Assembly (NCBI RefSeq): GCF_040675535.1
Contig: NZ_JBFAPC010000203.1
Location: 1 to 8,687, forward strand
DNA: 8,687 nucleotides
Reading direction: 5' to 3'
Source of the DNA: Patulibacter sp040675535
GTDB taxonomy: Bacteria; Actinomycetota; Thermoleophilia; Solirubrobacterales; Solirubrobacteraceae
Shown: one piece after another, positions 1 to 5,631 of the stretch
Layout: the number at the start of each line of letters is the position of its first letter
Numbering within the stretch: the first letter of the stretch is position 1
Position numbers and translations under genes: made by a program
The notes under the pieces: generated by a model
What the model was told of the DNA's origin: nothing
The model's input: the letters and a program-made list of their open reading frames with translations, nothing else
Databases searched by the model: none

Positions 1-156
1 GATCGGGGCACTCGCCTCCACGTACGCGGCCAGCTGGATCGGGACGTCGTCCGCGCCCGGCCGCCGGGGCCGCAGGACGCGTCGCTCACGGACGATGCGC
101 CGTGCCCGCCCCGGGGCCGGATCGCGCGTTCCGGGGTGGTGGGCCGGCCCCCCCAT
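1..156 (-). CDS. Possible divergent gene start, partial (hypothetical protein)
   Basis: An open minus-strand frame starts at ATG (156-154) and runs 52 codons off the left edge without a stop. The last ~20 visible residues (GADDVPIQLAAYVEASAPI) use GAC, GTC, CTG, GCC and GTG codons like the clear genes in this window and read like normal protein. The first ~25 residues are Arg/Pro-rich and less convincing. No clear Shine-Dalgarno lies upstream of the ATG. I recognise no family. If real, this gene is divergent from the glycosyltransferase operon and shares the 157-343 intergenic region with it. The alternative is the C-terminus of a + strand gene: that strand is also open here, in the frame ending at the TGA at 161-163. 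The two cannot be separated on this short stretch. Confidence 0.33.
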   Translation of the reverse strand, partial: MGGPAHHPGTRDPAPGRARRIVRERRVLRPRRPGADDVPIQLAAYVEASAPI

Positions 157-290
157 GATGTGACGTCCGGCACAGGAGCCGGTTCTCACTTGCATCTGCT
201 CGACAGATCGGTACTCCTGTAAAGCACCCCCATCGCGTTGGTCCGATCCCCCTCAGGCCAACGACTCCACGGTCGTGGGGCAATACGCGA

Positions 291-334
291 CACCCACCAC
301 ACGATGGCCCGTGCGCGGCCGTGTGTGGTGGGTG
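291..334 (+). promoter_or_regulatory. Strong hairpin covering the ribosome-binding site
   Basis: The arms CACCCACCACAC (291-302) and GTGTGGTGGGTG (323-334) are perfectly complementary. Inside, GGCC (306-309) pairs with GGCC (317-320), with an A-T and a T-G pair linking the two parts and one bulged G (303). This gives about 18 pairs closing a 7-base loop. No T-run follows, so it is not an ordinary intrinsic terminator. The 3' arm contains GGTG (331-334), the first bases of the likely ribosome-binding site GGTGAG, so folding in mRNA should mask translation of the glycosyltransferase starting at 344. As DNA it could instead be a dyad operator. Confidence 0.6.
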
Positions 335-370
335 AGTCTTCCCATGTCGGTGCCCCCCCACACCACACAC
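321..370 (+). promoter_or_regulatory. Alternative hairpin competing with the 291-334 hairpin
   Basis: GTGTGTGGTG (321-330) is exactly complementary to CACCACACAC (361-370), which lies inside the first codons of the downstream gene. It reuses the strand that forms the 3' arm of the 291-334 hairpin, so the two structures cannot coexist. In this form the GGTGAG motif and the ATG at 344 sit in a 30-base loop, which is open but enclosed. The geometry resembles a two-state translational switch. That reading is an inference from complementarity only. The His/Thr-rich N-terminus (PHTTHH) is the coding by-product of this arm. Confidence 0.45.
331..336 (+). promoter_or_regulatory. Likely ribosome-binding site, first glycosyltransferase
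   Basis: GGTGAG lies 7 bases before the ATG at 344. It is a moderate match to the anti-Shine-Dalgarno and favours ATG 344 over the in-frame GTG at 275, which would place the start within the hairpin-rich leader. Confidence 0.45.
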
Positions 371-1390
371 CACAACGACGTTCGTCGTGCCCACCAGCAG
401 GCGCCGTGCGTGCTCCTGGCGGCGTCGCCCGGCGGTCACCTCGACCTGCTGCGCAGCGCCCGCGACGCGGCCTTCGGCGGCACCCGCCGGGTGTGGGTGA
501 CCGCGCCCGGTCCGGCCGTCGAGCCCCTGCGGGCCACGGGCGACGCCGTCGAGCTCGTGCCGCTGGTCGGCCGCGATCCGGTGCGCGTCGTCCGCAACGC
601 CGCCCGCTCACTGCGGGCGCTGCGCCGCCACCGGCCGCAGCTGATCGTCACCTCCGGCGCCAGCCCCGCCATTCCCGTCGCCCTCCTCGGACGGCTGCTG
701 CGGATCCCCGTCGTCTTCGTCGAGACGATGGCCCGCGTCGACAGCCCGAGCGCGTCGGGCCGGGTGCTCTCGCGCCTGGCCGTCGCCGTCGCCGTGCAGT
801 GGCCCGGGATGGCGGCGGTCTATCCCGGCGCCCGCGTCTGCCGCCCCGCCCTCCTCGAGGACGTCCCCGAGCGACGGGCCGACGGCGGCCACGGCACCTT
901 CGTCGCGCTGGGCACCCACGCCGGCGGCTTCGACCGCCTGCTGCGTGCCGCCGACGAGGCCGCCGCCGCCGGCCTGCTGCCCCGCCCCGTGCGGGCGCAG
1001 ACCGGTGCCACCGCCTACGAGCCCCGGCACTTCGACGAGGCCCGCCCGTGGCTGGCCCCGGACGAGCTGCGCGGCGCGGTCGACGACGCCGAGCTGCTGA
1101 TCTGCCACGCCGGCGCCGGGATCATCTCCGGCGGGCTGCGCGCCGGCCTGCGCCCCGTCGTGATGCCGCGCCTGTCGCGCCACGGCGAGCACTTCGACGA
1201 CCACCAGCTGGAGATCGCCGGCCAGCTCGGCGATCTCCGGGCGGTGGTGCCCGTCGACGGCGCGATCGAGCGGGATCACGTCGCCGCGGCGCTGGCCGAC
1301 GGCGACCTGCGGATGCCCGGGGCCGGCCTGCCGAGCGTCTCCGCCCTCCTGCGCACCCACGTCCTCAGACACACGGGAGTCCCAGCATGA
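344..1390 (+). CDS. Fused Alg14-Alg13-type glycosyltransferase (GT28-like)
   Basis: A 348-residue protein from ATG 344. The N-terminal half resembles Alg14/PssD: SPGGHL at residues 28-33 after a short beta strand, TSGASPAIP at about 103-111, and an E..R....PS.SG pattern at about 127-140 (VETMARVDSPSASG). The C-terminal half resembles Alg13/PssE and the GT28 C-domain: TFVALGTH at 185-192, the nucleotide-sugar-loop-like HAGAGII at 255-261, and RHGEHFDDHQ at 279-288. In bacteria these halves are usually two genes that together transfer a sugar from a UDP- or GDP-sugar onto a lipid-linked intermediate on the cytoplasmic face of the membrane. Here one gene carries both, in the order Alg14 then Alg13. 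The stop overlaps the next start (ATGA at 1387-1390), so the two glycosyltransferases are translationally coupled. The sugar and acceptor cannot be read from the sequence. An in-frame GTG at 275 would add 23 unconvincing residues. Confidence 0.86.
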   Translation: MSVPPHTTHHNDVRRAHQQAPCVLLAASPGGHLDLLRSARDAAFGGTRRVWVTAPGPAVEPLRATGDAVELVPLVGRDPVRVVRNAARSLRALRRHRPQLIVTSGASPAIPVALLGRLLRIPVVFVETMARVDSPSASGRVLSRLAVAVAVQWPGMAAVYPGARVCRPALLEDVPERRADGGHGTFVALGTHAGGFDRLLRAADEAAAAGLLPRPVRAQTGATAYEPRHFDEARPWLAPDELRGAVDDAELLICHAGAGIISGGLRAGLRPVVMPRLSRHGEHFDDHQLEIAGQLGDLRAVVPVDGAIERDHVAAALADGDLRMPGAGLPSVSALLRTHVLRHTGVPA

Positions 1391-2532
1391 GCACCACCGT
1401 CCCCACGCCCGCGCCGCCCGGGACCGCGCCGCCGGCCGGTCTCTCGGTCGGCCTCGTCCACGACTACCTGCTCGTGATGCGCGGAGCCGAGCGCACCTTC
1501 GAGGCGATCGGTGAGGCGTGGCCGGACGCCCCGATCTACACGACGGTCTACTCGTCCGAGGACACGCTCGGGCGCTTCGAGGACCGCGACGTCCGGACGT
1601 CCCCGCTCCAGCGGTTCGGCGTGCGACAGGACGGCTTCCGCCGGCTCGCGCCGGCCTACCCGTGGGCGGTCGGCAAGCTCGACGTCAGCGAGCACGACGT
1701 GGTCGTCTCGAGCTCCAGCGCGTTCGCCCACGGCGTCCGCAAGCGGCCCGGGGCGCTGCACCTCTGCTACTGCTACACGCCGCTGCGCTACGCGTGGCAC
1801 GAGCGGGACCTCACGCGCTCGAAGGTCCCCGCCGTCGCCCGGCCGCTGATGGACACCGGCCTCGACGCGATGCGGCGCTGGGACCGCCGGCAGGCCGCGG
1901 AGGTCGACACCTACGTCGCGATCTCCGCGCTCAGCCGCGACCGGATCTTCGAGGCCTACGGCCGCGAGGCCGAGATCATCCACCCGCCGGTCGAGACCGA
2001 GCGCTTCGACGTCGACGACGCCCCGGAGACCGAGGACTTCGTGCTCACCGTCGGCGAGGTCACCGCCCACAAGCGCCTCGACGTCGCGCTCGAGGGCGCC
2101 CGCCGCGCCGGCGTACCGGCGAAGGTCGTGGGTACCGGGCCCGACATGGAACGGCTTCGGGCGGAGTACGGCGAGACGACGGAGTTCCTCGGTCGCGTCG
2201 ACGACGCGACGCTCCCCGACCTGTACTCGCGGGCCAAGGCGGTGCTGGTGCCCAACGTCGAGGAGTTCGGGATCACGGCCGTCGAGGCCCAGGCCTCCGG
2301 CACGCCGGTGATCGCGACCGCCGCCGGCGGCGCCACGGAGACCGTCGTCGACGGCGAGACCGGGATCCTCCTGCCGACCGGCTCGACCGCCGAGTTCGCC
2401 GAGGCGCTGCACGACGCCGACCTCGGGGCGTTCGACGCGCACCGGCTCGCCGACCAGGCCGAGCGGTTCTCGCGGCCCCGCTTCATCCGCGAGATGCGCG
2501 AGGCCGTCGACCGCGCCGTCCGCGCCGACTGA
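1387..2532 (+). CDS. GT4-family glycosyltransferase (WbaZ/RfaB-like)
   Basis: A 381-residue protein with a GT-B fold pattern. After a Pro/Thr-rich lead of ~20 residues comes the N-domain start VGLVHDYLLVMRGAERTFE (about 21-39), the usual donor/acceptor loop region of GT4 enzymes. CYCYTPLRYAWH at about 127-138 is typical of the WbaZ-type branch. The C-domain starts near FVLTVGEVTAHKRLD (218-232), where HKR supplies the conserved Lys and Arg that bind the donor phosphates. VEEFGITAVEAQASG (291-305) contains the EX7E motif (E292 and E300). The length is normal for the family. It probably transfers mannose, rhamnose or a similar sugar from a nucleotide donor onto a lipid-linked oligosaccharide. 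GGGAG at 1375-1379, 7 bases before the ATG, and the ATGA overlap support this start and coupled expression with the upstream gene. Confidence 0.9.
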   Translation: MSTTVPTPAPPGTAPPAGLSVGLVHDYLLVMRGAERTFEAIGEAWPDAPIYTTVYSSEDTLGRFEDRDVRTSPLQRFGVRQDGFRRLAPAYPWAVGKLDVSEHDVVVSSSSAFAHGVRKRPGALHLCYCYTPLRYAWHERDLTRSKVPAVARPLMDTGLDAMRRWDRRQAAEVDTYVAISALSRDRIFEAYGREAEIIHPPVETERFDVDDAPETEDFVLTVGEVTAHKRLDVALEGARRAGVPAKVVGTGPDMERLRAEYGETTEFLGRVDDATLPDLYSRAKAVLVPNVEEFGITAVEAQASGTPVIATAAGGATETVVDGETGILLPTGSTAEFAEALHDADLGAFDAHRLADQAERFSRPRFIREMREAVDRAVRAD

Positions 2533-2576
2533 GGCCGGCGGACGGGAGCGTCCCCGGGCATCGCGCCCGCCGAGCC
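2533..2576 (+). terminator. GC-rich stem-loop after the glycosyltransferase genes
   Basis: Starting immediately after the stop, GGCCGGCGG (2533-2541) pairs with CCGCCG-A-GCC (2567-2576, one bulged A). Smaller inner hairpins include GGGA/TCCC at 2544-2554. No T-tract follows, so it would be at best a weak or atypical terminator or an RNA-processing/stability element between the glycosyltransferase pair and the Wzz-like pair. Confidence 0.25.
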
Positions 2577-2634
2577 GTCCCACCGTCCCGCAGCACCACG
2601 CCCTCGACGACCGCTACCGGAAGGCCCCGCCGAC

Positions 2635-3552
2635 ATGGATCTCACGAACGCCCTGCACCGACTGCGACACCGCAAGCTCGCGCTCGCCGCCGCGGCCCTG
2701 CTCGGCGCCGTGGCGTTCGTGCTGCTCACGTTCCACGTCAGCGGGTCGGGGCTCGAGCGCAAGACGACGCGCCACGGCACCGCGCAGGCGGAGCTCCTCG
2801 TCGACTCCCAGCGCTCGGCCATGATCCGGGTCAACAACCTCAACGGCGAGCTCGCCGACCGGGCGATCCTGATCGCGCAGTACGCCCAGAGCGACTCGAT
2901 CCGCAAGCGGATGGCGGAGGCCCTGCACCGCCCGCGGGACTCGTTCCAGCTCGTGGCGAGCACCAGCGGGCTGGGCGCCCCCGGCGGCAGCAGCACGCCC
3001 GCGCTCAGCGGCGCCGACGTCCAGCGGCCGCTCCCGGCCGCGGGTGCGCCGTCCGTCGTCTTCCGCGCGTCCGGGGGCCTCCCGGTCGTGCGGATCACCG
3101 GCCAGGCGCCGACGGCCGCCGAGGCGCAGGAGCTGGCGACCGCGGCCCGCAAGGCGCTGACGGCGGCCGTCGGGAAGATCGGCACGGGCGTGGACGACAG
3201 CGACCTCGAGGGCGGTCGCGGAGCGTCCGGAGGCGACCGCTCGTACCCGCTGCTGCTGCGGCCGGTCGCCAACGCGGAGGGCTCGACGGTCACGACGACG
3301 TCGAGCCTCGGCAAGGGGATCGGCGCCGGCGTCGGCGTGTTGGTCGGGCTCGTGCTCCTGAGCCTGCTGGTCGGTCGCCCCCCGAGCGTGGACGACGACC
3401 GCGAGCCGGGCGCGCCCCTGGTCGACGGCGAGGAGGCAGCGCTGGAGGCCTACGACGCCTTCCGCCGCAACGGCCACGACCGCGAGCTCGTCGCGGCGGG
3501 CCGCCACGACGCCGACGCGGACGAGGAGCGAGATCGTGATGACGACGCATGA
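2635..3552 (+). CDS. Wzz/polysaccharide co-polymerase-like membrane protein
   Basis: A 305-residue protein with the two-membrane-segment layout of chain-length determinants. A short basic cytoplasmic start (RLRHRK) is followed by TM1 at about 15-34, a ~190-residue extracytoplasmic domain, TM2 at about 227-246 preceded by LLLRPVANAEGS, and an acidic cytoplasmic tail (VDDDRE...DADADEERDRDDDA). The stretch VVRITGQAPTAAEAQELA (151-168) matches the Wzz pattern of a strand followed by a helix bearing A..LA. There is no Walker motif or Tyr-rich cluster, so it is not a BY-kinase. Members of the family help set O-antigen or capsule length with a Wzy polymerase, but no polymerase is in the window. GGAAGG at 2619-2624 lies 10 bases before the ATG. 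It overlaps the next gene, which shares the same layout, so they look like paralogues. Assignment is by architecture and a short motif, not by a strong signature. Confidence 0.6.
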   Translation: MDLTNALHRLRHRKLALAAAALLGAVAFVLLTFHVSGSGLERKTTRHGTAQAELLVDSQRSAMIRVNNLNGELADRAILIAQYAQSDSIRKRMAEALHRPRDSFQLVASTSGLGAPGGSSTPALSGADVQRPLPAAGAPSVVFRASGGLPVVRITGQAPTAAEAQELATAARKALTAAVGKIGTGVDDSDLEGGRGASGGDRSYPLLLRPVANAEGSTVTTTSSLGKGIGAGVGVLVGLVLLSLLVGRPPSVDDDREPGAPLVDGEEAALEAYDAFRRNGHDRELVAAGRHDADADEERDRDDDA

Positions 3553-5116
3553 GTCCGCGACGGGCAGCGGCCGCCGCGGGCTCCTGCGGACGCTGTCGCT
3601 GCTCGTCGCCGTCGCCCTCGTCGCTGCCGTCTCCGGCCTGCTGACCGGCTACCGGGTCGACCTCTCCGGCCCGTCCGTCACGCCGCGCGCGATCACCTTC
3701 GCGACCGCCCAGTCCGGCGTGCTCGTCGACCGGCGCGACAGCGTCCTCGGCTCGGGCGCCCAGCCCCGCGGCGGTGCGCCGCTGAACACCCTGCAGACGC
3801 TGACCAGCCGCGCGCAGGTCTTCGCCAGCGTGGCGGCCGGCCCGTCCGGCCGGCGCTCGATCGGTCGGCGACTCGGCCTCGACGGCGCGCAGGTCGCCGT
3901 CGAGCAGCAGTTCACCGCCGCGATCCCGCGCGCCGCCACGGACCCCCGCGGCGACGAGCGCGCGGCGCAGCTGCTCGACGACCGCGCGAAGGTCGCCCTG
4001 CTGCTGCGCGTGGACCCCGACTCGCCGGTCGTCCGCGTCTTCGCCCGTGCCCCAGACGCGGCGCTCGCGCGGCGGGCGGCCGACGCGGCCGTCGACCTGC
4101 TGCGGGCGACCGCGGTGCAGGCGGCGTCCGAGCAACGCGCCGGCGCCAAGGCGTTCGCGTCGAGCATCGTCACGCGCCCGCTCGGCCCCGCCACGGGGGC
4201 GATGGTCAGCCCGCACGCCTCGCCGCAGGCCGCGGTCCTCGTCGCGCTCGCCGTCTTCGGACTCGGCAGCGCGCTCGTCCTGCGGCTGCGCCGCCGGGGC
4301 GAGGACCGTGGCGGCGTCGATCGGCGGGCCGGTGCGGGCGAGGACGGCGGCGGTGCGGGCGAGGACGGCGGCGAGCGGCGGGACGACCGACGGGACGACG
4401 GCGGCGAGCGCCGGGACCGCGGGCGCGGCGACGGTCGAGCACCACGCCGACGACCGCCACCACGCCGACGACGACCTCGACGGCGCCCACGACCTCGACC
4501 ACCACGCCGAGCACGACGACGTCGGCCGCTCCGGCGACGGGCGGCGGGTCGGGGGGCTCGTCGTCCGGTGGGAGCGGGGCGCGGAGCTCCGGCGGCGGCT
4601 CGTCGTCGGGGACGTCGTCGGGCGGGTCCTCAAGCGGCGGGGCGTCCGGGGGCGGCTCCTCAAGCGGCGGGGCGTCCGGGGGCGGCTCCTCAAGCGGCGG
4701 GGCGTCCGGGGGCGGGACGTCCAGCGGTGGGTCGTCGGGGACCTCCGGGTCCGGCGGGGGGACGACCTCCGTCGCGTCCGCCGAGGCCGCCGTGGCGTCC
4801 GCGAAGCTCGACGTGCAGGACGCCGAGGAGGCGCTCGAGGACACGCGGCTGCGCGCGCCGGTCGCGGGGACCGTCACCGCCCTCGACGGGGCCGTCGGGC
4901 AGACGGTCAGCGGCTCCGGATCGTCCAGCTCTTCGGCGTCCTCCAGCTCCTCCTCGGGGTCGGCGGCCGGCGGGACCTCGGCCGCCGGCGGCGGCACGGG
5001 GACGAGCGGTGCGTCGACCGGGTCGACCTCGACGTCCACGGGGTTCGCGACCCTCTCGCAGCTCAGCAGGCTCGACCTCGAGGTTTCGTTCAGCGAGTCC
5101 GACATCGGCGACCTGA
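3536..5116 (+). CDS. Second Wzz-like protein, C-terminus broken (reads into adaptor gene out of frame)
   Basis: The start is GTG 3536 or ATG 3539, with GAGGAG at 3523-3528 upstream; it overlaps the end of the previous gene. Residues 1-254 are credible: a basic start, TM1 at about 18-37, an extracytoplasmic domain with VVRVFARAPDAALARRAAD (165-183, parallel to VVRITGQAPTAAEAQELA in the neighbour), RPLGPATG, then TM2 at about 232-251 and LRLRRR. It is thus a paralogue of the 2635-3552 product. After about base 4300 the frame becomes Gly/Asp/Arg-rich, and from about 4440 it is an Arg/Pro-rich shadow of the adaptor gene, which is coded in another frame. The stop at 5116 is therefore almost certainly not the native end. 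Either the true end was deleted, or one or more frameshifts lie at 4290-4441. The N-terminal call is moderately secure; the C-terminal ~270 residues should not be trusted. Confidence 0.55.
   Translation: MMTTHESATGSGRRGLLRTLSLLVAVALVAAVSGLLTGYRVDLSGPSVTPRAITFATAQSGVLVDRRDSVLGSGAQPRGGAPLNTLQTLTSRAQVFASVAAGPSGRRSIGRRLGLDGAQVAVEQQFTAAIPRAATDPRGDERAAQLLDDRAKVALLLRVDPDSPVVRVFARAPDAALARRAADAAVDLLRATAVQAASEQRAGAKAFASSIVTRPLGPATGAMVSPHASPQAAVLVALAVFGLGSALVLRLRRRGEDRGGVDRRAGAGEDGGGAGEDGGERRDDRRDDGGERRDRGRGDGRAPRRRPPPRRRRPRRRPRPRPPRRARRRRPLRRRAAGRGARRPVGAGRGAPAAARRRGRRRAGPQAAGRPGAAPQAAGRPGAAPQAAGRPGAGRPAVGRRGPPGPAGGRPPSRPPRPPWRPRSSTCRTPRRRSRTRGCARRSRGPSPPSTGPSGRRSAAPDRPALRRPPAPPRGRRPAGPRPPAAARGRAVRRPGRPRRPRGSRPSRSSAGSTSRFRSASPTSAT
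4290..4441 (+). other. Frame-break zone between Wzz-like gene and adaptor gene
   Basis: Upstream of about 4295 the Wzz-like frame (3536) codes well. Downstream of about 4441 the adaptor frame (4792) codes well (TTPTTATTPTTTSTAP...). Between them no single frame looks native throughout. The 3536 frame gives GEDGG/ERRD repeats, the second gives VRARTAA repeats and Ala/Thr-rich sequence, and the third is Arg-rich. A perfect 21-base tandem duplication, GGTGCGGGCGAGGACGGCGG plus C, occupies 4331-4351 and 4352-4372. The stop of the first gene, and the start and first lipoyl half of the second, are absent. This fits a deletion junction, collapsed repeats or base-call errors. Confidence 0.6.
4621..4710 (+). 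repeat. 30-base tandem repeat, 3 copies, in adaptor gene
   Basis: Three direct copies at 4621-4650, 4651-4680 and 4681-4710. The last two are identical and the first differs at one base (G for C at the sixth position). A decayed fourth follows at 4711-4740. In the adaptor frame each copy codes GGSSSGGASG. The perfect copies suggest recent slippage or unequal exchange in a flexible linker. Confidence 0.85.
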
Positions 5117-5631
5117 AGGTCGGGCAGGCGGCGAGCGTCACCGTGACCGCGCTCGACAACGTGAAGCTCGCCGCGAAGGTCACCGACATCGGGACGACGT
5201 CGACGTCGAGCTCCGGCGTCGTCTCCTATCCCGTCACGCTCGCGGTGACCCAGAAGGCCGACGGCGTGCTGCCCGGCATGAGCGCGTCCGCCGAGGTGGT
5301 CACCACGCAGGCGAAGGGCATCAGCGTGCCGAGCCAGGCGGTCTCGGGCCGCAGCGTCACGGTCCGCAAGAACGGCAAGGACGTCCAGACCGCGGTCACG
5401 ACCGGCGTGGTCGGCGACTCCGCCACCCAGGTCACGAGCGGGCTGAAGGCCGGCGACCAGGTCGTGCTGCCCGCGCTGTCGACGACGACCTCGACCGGGT
5501 CCGGTGCGGCGGGCGGTGGCGCCGGAGGCCGGGGCGGTGCGGCCGGCGGGTTCGGCGGCGCCGGCGGGGGCTTCGGCGGGGCCGGCGGGGGCGGGGGCTT
5601 CGGCGGCGGGGCTCCCGGCGGCCGCGGATGA
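4792..5631 (+). CDS. MacA/HlyD-family efflux adaptor, N-terminally truncated
   Basis: The C-terminal part of a periplasmic-type membrane-fusion adaptor. The frame has no ATG, GTG or TTG from 3553 to this GTG, yet recognisable coding begins near 4441 (Thr/Ser/Gly-rich linker, then TSVASAEAA just before 4792). From the GTG: the descending coiled-coil helix ASAKLDVQDAEEALED (2-17), the second lipoyl half TRLRAPVAGTVTALDGAVGQ (18-37), a Ser/Gly-rich insert (41-84), the beta-barrel VSFSESDIGDLKVGQAASVTV (98-118), PGMSASAEV (161-169), VPSQAV (179-184), a membrane-proximal segment with VTSGLKAGDQVVLP (214-227), and a Gly/Phe-rich tail (238-279). The N-terminal membrane anchor, first lipoyl half and ascending helix are missing, so the protein as written should not form a normal adaptor. 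The stop overlaps the ATPase start (ATGA 5628-5631). The GTG is probably not a real start. Family assignment is secure; integrity is not. Confidence 0.75.
   Translation: MASAKLDVQDAEEALEDTRLRAPVAGTVTALDGAVGQTVSGSGSSSSSASSSSSSGSAAGGTSAAGGGTGTSGASTGSTSTSTGFATLSQLSRLDLEVSFSESDIGDLKVGQAASVTVTALDNVKLAAKVTDIGTTSTSSSGVVSYPVTLAVTQKADGVLPGMSASAEVVTTQAKGISVPSQAVSGRSVTVRKNGKDVQTAVTTGVVGDSATQVTSGLKAGDQVVLPALSTTTSTGSGAAGGGAGGRGGAAGGFGGAGGGFGGAGGGGGFGGGAPGGRG

Larger units (their letters stand above)
157..343 (+). promoter_or_regulatory. Intergenic leader with multiple potential stem-loops
   Basis: No convincing gene lies in these 187 bases. Several inverted repeats are visible: 172-178 with 214-220 (7 bp perfect, with an inner ATCTG/CAGAT hairpin at 194-208), 236-243 with 256-263 (8 bp, one G-T pair), CCAC/GTGG at 267-278 with a 4-base loop, and a 12-bp perfect arm pair at 291-302/323-334. 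A poor promoter candidate is TTGCAT (190-195) with TACTCC (212-217), 16 bases apart. If used, the transcript would carry the last three hairpins. I could not match the arrangement to any riboswitch family I know. GC-rich DNA yields chance hairpins, so only the 291-334 element is strongly supported. Confidence 0.4.

Noticed and set aside
190..217. Sigma-70-like promoter TTGCAT-16-TACTCC
   Set aside because: The -10 box lacks the final T and both boxes are poor. It is mentioned only as a weak candidate, not as a feature.
291..334. Intrinsic terminator
   Set aside because: A strong stem but no T-tract after it, and the gene start follows within 10 bases. Translational control or an operator fits better.
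157..343. A known riboswitch (c-di-GMP, c-di-AMP) in the leader
   Set aside because: The conserved cores I know for these classes are not visible. Only generic stem-loops are, so no family is claimed.
275..343. Upstream GTG start for the first glycosyltransferase
   Set aside because: The extra 23 residues come from the inverted-repeat region and do not resemble protein. ATG 344 has a reasonable ribosome-binding site.
238..2532. A 764-codon frame that includes the GT4 glycosyltransferase
   Set aside because: Its first ~380 residues are an Arg/Pro-rich shadow of the Alg14-Alg13 gene. The GT4 protein starts at ATG 1387 with its own ribosome-binding site.
4290..4441. Programmed ribosomal frameshift joining the Wzz-like and adaptor frames
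   Set aside because: No slippery heptamer with a following stem or pseudoknot was seen, and the joined product would still lack the first adaptor half. Deletion or sequence error is simpler.
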